The translations under genes were made by a program, and so were the position numbers. The notes under the pieces were generated by a model. It made no database searches. It had not been told where the DNA came from and saw only the letters and a list, made by a program, of their open reading frames with translations. This document shows, in pieces, positions 57,082 to 64,000 of a DNA stretch of 64,000 nucleotides. The stretch's first letter is position 1; each line of letters opens with the position of its first letter. Origin of the DNA: Curvularia sp. ZM96 (lineage: Eukaryota; Ascomycota; Dothideomycetes; Pleosporales; Pleosporaceae); the NCBI GenBank assembly GCA_022457065.1, contig JAJGBQ010000004.1, positions 3,906,001 through 3,970,000 of the forward strand, written 5' to 3'.

Positions 57082-57829
57082 GCGGTCATGCTTTGCGTCC
57101 AAAGGTGTTCTGTAGATTACTAGCATGCAAAAGTGCTTCTACTGCGAATCAAATTGCAACGTGCGTAGCATGCAGTGCTTCATGCAGTCATGTTCCACGT
57201 CTGTTGATCCTTCTTGTTTCTAGCGCCGTGCTATGCAGCATGTAGGTGGTTGCTTTTGTAGGGATCGACGTTATGCACCTGACCATTGTTTTCCTTGTCA
57301 CGTACACTGTAAGATGCCCGATGTTATTGCTTTATCGCCCTGCTTACCTACTCCTGGTCCAGCAAAAATGCGGTGAAATGGCGCAATGCCCCCTTGCAGC
57401 CCATCTGAAGCTCGCCCTCGTGGCTTGAGGCGACAGGTGGGAACATCCAGCCAATGAAATCGCGCAACCTGAGCCCATGACAACCACGCCAAGTTTCATA
57501 CCGCCTATCATGCCGAGAAGCGAGCTCTATATGTTAGCACCTGGATACTCTTAAGACTGGAATTGGCCATGGGATTTTCAGCTGAAACATCACCCTGCCC
57601 TATCAGGAAAGTGACATCAAGCCCTATCTGTCTTTCGCCCGTTCGATGAAGCACGCCCTCGCCTGCGGCGGGTAACTGACGCTGGGTTTATTTTAGATGC
57701 ACCCTGTATCTCTAAGCGCAAGAATCGATTGAGTGGCTGACAGCAGCGCGTGGGCGGGACTGACGGCGAGGGCCGGTCCAGTGGAGCATATCTAGAGCGA
57801 AGCACTCAGCCAAGGGGTATCGCTCCATT
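57082..57829. other. Gap, nothing recognised
   Basis: 748 bp. Short CATGCA-containing iterations occur around 57120-57245. No gene is seen. Confidence 0.45.
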
Positions 57830-59654
57830 ATGCGCCGACTCTATAGCTTCTGGGGAGGATGGGGATTAAGTATATCCATGGCCCAGTATGGTGCCGCCCA
57901 AAGAGCAGGATCTCGGGGCCCAGCTGGCTATGCAGCTCATGAAGGGCGCGTAAACCAACAACGATTACAAGCAGATCGCAACGAAACTGCAGGTGCAGAG
58001 GACTCGGAAGAGCTATCCATCATGGGTTGGGGTAGGTTGAAAACAAGTGGCTAAGACGATAGATGAGCAGACCAGGCTGACCTTGTACGAACAGGCGGAG
58101 ATCTGACACTGGTGAACGGCTCGCCATTTGACTGGACGTTGAATGGCCAGCATTCGTACCAGATGGATACATGGAAATGGCCGACTGTGAGATCAGGTAT
58201 GAAATCTTCGTGAATCTAAGAGTTGCAACAACTGAACTAAAAGACAGGAACCGCTGAGAGAATTTATGTCGAGTTTGGAACTCGAGGACATACTCAAGAT
58301 GACGCGGGAGAAGCGTACTACAATATCGACGGAACATCAAACAAATTTTCAGTATTAGCACGAAAGCCGTCCAACTATGAGCTGACAATATCGCTTGACG
58401 ACGTGTCAACAAAGCAAAGCCCAAAAGGATCAAAGATCAAAGTAGGATTCCGACGTAACGAGGCCGTAAACTGGATCATGTCTACCGATGAAGCTGGAAA
58501 CTTTTGGTCAAACAGTGGATCATACGCCGACTGGATGCAACAAAGTATGGGATCGCTAGCAAATCGGACACTCAAACACATCTGTATGCCTGGCAGCCAT
58601 GACGCAGGCATGGGTGTCTTTTACCCCGGAACAATTGGAGCGCATTTTGCCAATACGCAGACGCAATACCTCAACTTTTACCAGCAACTCATGGCAGGAT
58701 CGCGCTATTTCGACCTCCGTCCCGTACTTTCCAGAGGCCAGTGGGTAGCCGGTCATTACAGCGCGGTAGGCGAAATCTGGCTCGGCGGCAACGGCCAGTC
58801 TCTCAAAGACATCATACAGCAAATCAACGACTTCACCGCCAAATACCAAGAGCTCGTTATTATAAACATCAGTCATACACTAGACACGGACAACAACTAT
58901 CAAGATCTCACGCAAACCCAATGGGACAGTCTCTTCACCACACTAAAAGGAATCAACAACCGCCACATCATTAGCAACCCGGGCAACACTGACTTCTCCA
59001 ACCACCGCCTCGCAGAATTCATCACTGACCGCGCCGCCGTTTTCATCGTCACGCAACTGCCATCGAACATGCAACTCGGCGCTTTTGCCAACCAGGGCTT
59101 TTACAGCGGTCAAAACTTTCCTTTTTACGACCAATACAGCAACAGCAATAACCTTGAGGTGATGAAGAAGGACCAGTTAGCTAAGCTGAAGCAACAAAGG
59201 AACATCGTTGCCGACACGCGCGAGAGGAAAGATGCATTTCACATCTTCTCTTGGACATTAACGCAGCAGCCGGAAGATGTGCTTGTTTTCGATAAGGCGA
59301 TTATGTATGTTTTTGATTTCTCTTTTCCTTCCTTCCCTTTCCCTCCTTGTGAGGCTTGATTTATCACTATCTTGTCTTTGCCCGATATACTTTATCTTCT
59401 TATTCTTACATCATTCTAGGAATATGGCCGCCTCCGCCTTCGACGACCTCATCAGCGCTGCCTGGAACGCATTCACGCCGCAGTCGTTCCCCAACGTACT
59501 TTTTGTAGATAGTCTAGGCGTGCGGGATAAAAGTGTTGTTTTTCCGTTTGACAAGGTTAAGAGCGGGTTGAGTGCGAATACGGATATTGCTGCGTTTGCG
59601 GTTGCGGTGAATAATGCGTTTGCAGGGCGAAACTCCGTTGTCACAGGGAAGTGA
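57830..59654 (+). CDS. PLC-like phosphodiesterase (PI-PLC X-type), four exons
   Basis: Exons 57830-58031, 58071-58196, 58248-59304 and 59420-59654 (introns 39, 51 and 115 nt) give 539 residues; a start at the second Met (57878) gives 523. The N-terminal beta domain has GDLTLVNGSPFDW, HSYQMDTWKWP and RIYVEFGTRG. The catalytic barrel carries His227 in MPGSHDAGM, FDLRPV and His279 in AGHYS, a spacing near that of bacterial PI-PLC; then ELVIINISHTLD and VTQLP. It lacks the Ca2+ and PH/C2 parts of large PLCs, so it is the small PLC-like class common in fungi. The likely activity is cleavage of a phosphodiester or glycosylphosphatidylinositol; the substrate is unknown. The first intron is unusually short (39 nt) and less certain. 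Confidence 0.85.
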
Positions 59655-62600
59655 GAGACTCAGGTTTTGGAATGTGACCTAGGGGAGCTGTATGTATAGT
59701 TTTGCATCAACACAAACTTCTGTTGTTTTAGTTTCTCATGCTGGGAGAAAGCTCGTCTATTTGTGGCTACATGTGATACGAGTATGGGGATTTGTGGATT
59801 GCTTCATGCATTTTTCTCTGCCTCTATCCCTCTCTTCTCGTTTTGATGTCAAGGTTAGAAGAAACCCTCTTGTGTTTGGTTTTGAACTTTATTTGGTGTT
59901 TAGAAAAGTTTAAATGACGTGTTCGCGTTTCGCTTCCCCGCTGATGTCACATTGAACCGTGTCGGTGGAGAAGGGGTAGTGGCATTTGTGGTTTGACACG
60001 AGATCGTCGTGGGGAGGTTAGCCAATCATGGAGAGATATACACATGCGCCAGACGCAGCTCCAATATTAGGTGTACGGAGGAGGAAACTCGGTGAAGCAC
60101 AAAGTTTGTGATGGCGAACTGAAGATTTCACCGCCTTGAAACCACATGATTCAGTTGTCCTTTACAGACTCGGGGTTTCGCGGGCACTGTGGCCGGCGGC
60201 GTATCATGAGTGGTGATGATGATATTGTTCGCCTCACGGTCGCTACATTTGGGCGAGATTTGCGGGTTACCGGCAATAAGGATGCAATGGCGATCGGCCG
60301 TTGGGTTGATCGAATTATCGTTTTCGCACGGGCGTCCGCCGTTGCTTCTCTTGATAGACATAGGGAGATTGGCGTCTCTCGCGAGAGCATCAACATGTAG
60401 TGGTATCTGGCGTCATCATGGAGTTAATTTGTTGTGATGAAGAAAAGGTTTCCTCTGGCATGTCATGTTTGCAAGGCAAGATGCCATGAATTGTGATTTG
60501 TATACTCATTAGGCTGTTAGTCGCGGTGGTCTCTGTACCTATATACGAGTGCTCAGACAACGAAAGTAACGTTGCAACGACTGTGGAAAGAGACTTTGTA
60601 GATCTTGGTAACGTAAGCAAGATGCGTTGTAGACTTCGTATCTCTCGTACTCCTACTATATTCAACCGGGTGAAGAACAGATCAGAGTAAGCAGGCTTAG
60701 AGCCGAGTAGGGACGGACCGAAATTATGGTGGGGAACGGGAAAAGGAGATGATAAAGGCGGCGCCGCTTTGTCGGGTTTGTCGAGTTGTCGTCTTTACTG
60801 TTCTGTGCAACAGTCCGGAAACGCCGAGTATACTGCTGTAATGGCTGCGAAAGCCCACAGGGACGAACTCAGCATCCTAGCTGTCGTGGCACCAAAGGGG
60901 AAGTCTACACGCCTGACCTGGTGGCTGTGCAAGTCGCATCACTGGCCGCAAACGTTCCTGTCCCCGTCAAAGCTATAACGGCAAATCGAGAATTGCTTAG
61001 TGCGGGCCTGGAACGGCTTTGTCTATCACAATTTCCAAGAGCCCCGAGTCAGGCTGGGGGTCTAAGGCTGAAAACCCCTGTCAGACAGCGAAAAGCTTGT
61101 CTCACAGCGGAAAAGCATGGCGCTGAAAATAGGACTGGCCTTTGTTTCTGGCGAAATTCCCGAGAGCCGTGGCTCGGATGCATGCACCAGACTGCGGAGT
61201 GGTAGAAATTTTGGAGAAGCTATCATGCATCGGGTGCAACGGCTCTTAGCCGCACAGCGTTATAGAGCCAATACGAGTTTTTTTCACCCCTTTGTCTACC
61301 CAATACGGCGAAGGGAAGCAATTGAGAACTGCATGTCTCGACACCGTGACGGTTTTCGGCGGGTATTATCTGACATGTGCCAAGGTTAGTGACAGTGCAC
61401 ATACGTATGTATCTCACCCTCATTTGGTACTGTGCAGATGGGTGACGAATCTCGACTGGGCATCCTGTACGCTAGAGACAGGCATGCCACTGTGTGGTAT
61501 AAGATGAGGATGGCTTGGCAATAATAATGATTGGCCCATTGCATATCGTCGGGAGACAAGGGGACCAAGTGCGGACCAGCTAGTTTATCGTGTTGCATCT
61601 CCTCACGACTGCCAGGGCCTGGCTCCAGGGGTGTCGGGGATAACAAAGCTGTGGTGGAGCTGCGCAGCATGCTGTGTGCCTGGTGTGGACCAGCTTTATG
61701 CCTTCGTATCCAGGCCTTGGCAGTGAAAGACTTGTACCGGCCCAATTACAGCAGACCTCGCAGAGAGCCTGGCTTGGTCTGCCAAGTGGACCTCTTAACC
61801 TCTGACAAGCTCTGTAAGTGTAGCTTGGACAGCCTCGGCGCTATTGCCAATGTGCCCCATCCAAGGTCGATGCGTTGGTGGCGCTGAGCACTGGCATAGC
61901 CGTTGTTAGGTGCCGCACCTCAAGCCGTGGAAGGTGGACGACGTCACCTTCGCCCTGCGCTTTCATCCAGCACGAGAGCCTGTCCTGAACCGAAGCCACC
62001 ACGTCGCCCCTGAAGTTCACGAAACAGTGTTGCTGCATGCAGCATGCAGAGGAACCACTCAGGAACCGCGTACCTATGCCAAGACTTTAAAATAAAGGCG
62101 GGCAGGTAGTGGAGAACGCCTAGGTGTGAATCACGCCTTGTTTCGAGGCCCCGACGGTGATTTAGCATCCGAACAACAAAGGTGTACAAGAATAGTTTTC
62201 TCCACGACATACAGACCAAGCCGCGTTTCAAACAAAATGGGTCAATACATCACAGTCGATACTTGTCTAGTCATGGGAGGATTGTGGTTGCGGCATGCTG
62301 GTCATTGAGCCCGTTTCATCCATGGAATTCCCTCCCGAAGCGAAGCCGGTGGCACAGGTCCGATGCCCGACAACTAGGGGCCAGCCGTATCGAGGCTTGC
62401 TTTTCCCACCATCACCGGCGTCTAGACAAGCATTAGGTGGAGGCGCTAACATGACGCGAGTCGATATTGGCACTGCATGAGCATGCGGGTTGTCGACCGG
62501 TCGTCGATCATCTGTCCTTCAAAAGCTAACGGTGCCTGCACCATGTGATGCTTTCTTTCAGTACCAGCTCCTCCCGGATACCTAATTCTCACCACTAATT

Positions 62601-62742
62601 GTGGCCCACCTTCTTTTCTAAACTCCAGGCCTTCAAGTGTGTCGTCGTTGTCGACTACCACATTCCGCTCGCTCCCACTCTATTACCGACATTTGAACAT
62701 TACTTTTAATTCTGTAATTCGACTTGATTGCATTCTTCCAAC
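59655..62742. other. 3.1-kb gene-free stretch
   Basis: No frame of either strand shows a domain or credible exon chain. There is a palindrome TGCTGCATGCAGCA at 62031-62044 followed by a partial repeat. The last few hundred bases before 62743 probably contain the chitin deacetylase promoter. Confidence 0.45.
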
Positions 62743-64000
62743 ATGCACTACTCTGCTGCTCTTGCGGCTGTCGTAGCCGTCGCACCCATTGTTAGCGGCC
62801 ATGGAGTAGGCGTTCCCAACATTGTCGGATTGAATCCAAGGGATCTCAAGGCCCGTGACTTGCTTTCTCGTGTTGGAGCGCGATTCACTGGTGTCAACGA
62901 ACTTGCCGAGCCCAAGCACGATGTCAAGACGCAGATTGTCCCCCGCCAGGATGATCGCCAGTGCGGTGCTGGCATCGGCAACTGCCCTGCTGGCCAGTGC
63001 TGCTCAGGCGCTGGATGTATGTTTTGATGATGTTGCATGTTAGGATTTCTGACTAATGAATTTCAGACTGCGGAACTGGAAGCGACTACTGCTACTCCCC
63101 AGGCTGCGACTACGCACACGGCCCAGCTTGCCCAGAAAACTCCACACCGTCCGGCTCCGACACCTCTTCCATTCCCCGTACCAAGGCGGGCAATGTTGAG
63201 TATGGTGGCAACGGTATCTACAGCTGCACTAAGCCAGGAACTGTTGCCATTACCTACGATGACGGCCCTCAGAAAGTCTTCACTAGTCATATCCTCGATG
63301 TCATGGCCTCCTACAACGCCAAAGCTACCTTTTTCATCACTGGTAACAACATTGGCAAGGGCCAAATCGATCTCACCCCTGAATATGTCGATGTTATCAA
63401 GCGTATGGACGCCGAGGGCCACCAGATCGCCTCGCACACCTGGACTCACTTGGACTTGAGCGCCATCTCCAAGGAGGATCGCCACGCCCAGATGGTCAAG
63501 AACGAGATGGCTATTCGCAACATTGTTGGCAAGATTCCTACTTACATGCGCCCTCCTTACTCTAGCTGCACTGCTGAGTCTGGTTGCGAGAAAGACTTGG
63601 CTGATCTTGGCTACCACGTCACTTACTTTGACTTGGACACTGTACGTCGTACCTTATAGTGCTCTTTTGGGAACGAAAAAGCTGACTGATGTAGGATGAC
63701 TATGAGCATGACTCACCTGCCATGATTCAGTACTCCAAGGACGTTTTCAAGGGCAACGTATCTTCGGGACGAGCTGCCAGCACCCAATGGCTCGAGATTG
63801 GTCACGACATCCACGAGCAAACTGCCATGAACCTGACCGAGTACATGCTCTCTACCCTTACTCAACTCGGCTACAAGGCCGTCACTGTTGGTGAATGCCT
63901 TGGCGACCCTGTTGAGAACTGGTACCGCAAAGCTGACGGCGCTGGTTCCACTGCCCCCACATCTTCCGGCGCAGCTCCTGCTCCCACTGGAGCTAAGAAG
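62743..64000 (+). CDS. Secreted chitin deacetylase with N-terminal CBM18, 3' partial
   Basis: Exons 62743-63016, 63067-63641 and 63695 onward (introns 50 and 53 nt); 385 residues are visible and the frame runs off the window. Signal peptide (ALAAVVAVAPIVSGHG); then a chitin-binding type-1 (CBM18) module with QCGAGIGNCPAGQCCS, GYCGTGSDYC and CDYAHGPAC; then a NodB polysaccharide deacetylase fold: TYDDGP (residues 154-159; the two Asp bind metal and act as base), HTWTHLDL (His215 and His219), RPPYSSC, and a C-terminal WLEIGHDIHE. The metal triad is complete. Role: deacetylates chitin in the wall to chitosan, often protecting against host chitinases. A Pro/Thr/Ala-rich tail begins at the edge. 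Confidence 0.93.

Noticed and set aside
1..64000. tRNA, rRNA genes or CRISPR arrays
   Set aside because: I looked for B-box-like GTTCRANNC sequences and direct repeats with spacers and saw none convincing; CRISPR is not expected in a fungal chromosome. tRNAscan would settle it.

Overview
The window is nuclear DNA of a filamentous ascomycete. Genes are closely spaced and split by short introns (39-122 nt, most 45-85) with GT(A/G)NGT donors, CTAAC/CTGAC-type branch sites and CAG/TAG acceptors. Several proteins are fungus-specific in type: a GT69 mannosyltransferase, an OPT transporter, a CBM18 chitin deacetylase and a bicovalent-FAD oligosaccharide oxidase. Gene content and style fit a Dothideomycete, probably Pleosporales; that placement is inference. 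All gene models were built by eye, by joining reading frames so that splice sites, phase and protein family continuity agree.

Layout. 1-6.1 kb: a 5'-truncated Cys-rich protein (+), a degenerate ~170-bp tandem repeat, a BTB protein (-) and a four-exon MFS sugar transporter (-). 6.1-11.4 kb: a gene-poor stretch holding only a small secreted-protein gene with a suspect frame. 11.4-18.2 kb: UBC6 (-) and SAM50 (+) share a 177-bp promoter, followed by a divergent pair of secreted enzymes, a bicovalent flavin carbohydrate oxidase (-) and a beta-propeller lactonase (+). 18.6-22.2 kb: a deaminase-fold protein with a very long insert, then two tandem paralogs of an unrecognised family (all +). 22.5-30.5 kb: a coiled-coil protein (-), eIF3l (-), an EthD protein (+), a nitrilase-family hydrolase (-) and a six-exon RRM protein with a 10-nt microexon (-).

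31-49 kb: BCS1 (+), a secreted S33 peptidase (-), an OPT transporter (+), a NOP8-like nucleolar protein (-), a small Cys-rich membrane protein with a GC-AG intron (+), a mitochondrial-type membrane protein (-), a DUF2458-like protein (+), a GT69 mannosyltransferase (-) and a single-pass cell-surface protein (+). 50-64 kb: a Baeyer-Villiger monooxygenase with a GC-AG intron (+), a Cqd1/ADCK2-like UbiB kinase (+), a kelch protein (+), a PLC-like phosphodiesterase (+), a 3-kb gene-free stretch, and a chitin deacetylase that runs off the window end (+).

Most genes are housekeeping (mitochondrial biogenesis, translation, ribosome assembly, ER ubiquitylation) mixed with secreted or cell-wall enzymes. 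There is no polyketide synthase, NRPS or terpene synthase, so this is not a secondary-metabolite cluster. The best candidates for follow-up are the tandem unknown family at 20.1-22.2 kb, the oxidase-lactonase pair, the deaminase with the long insert, and the unusual splicing (10-nt microexon, two GC-AG introns, three stop-free introns of length 3n).
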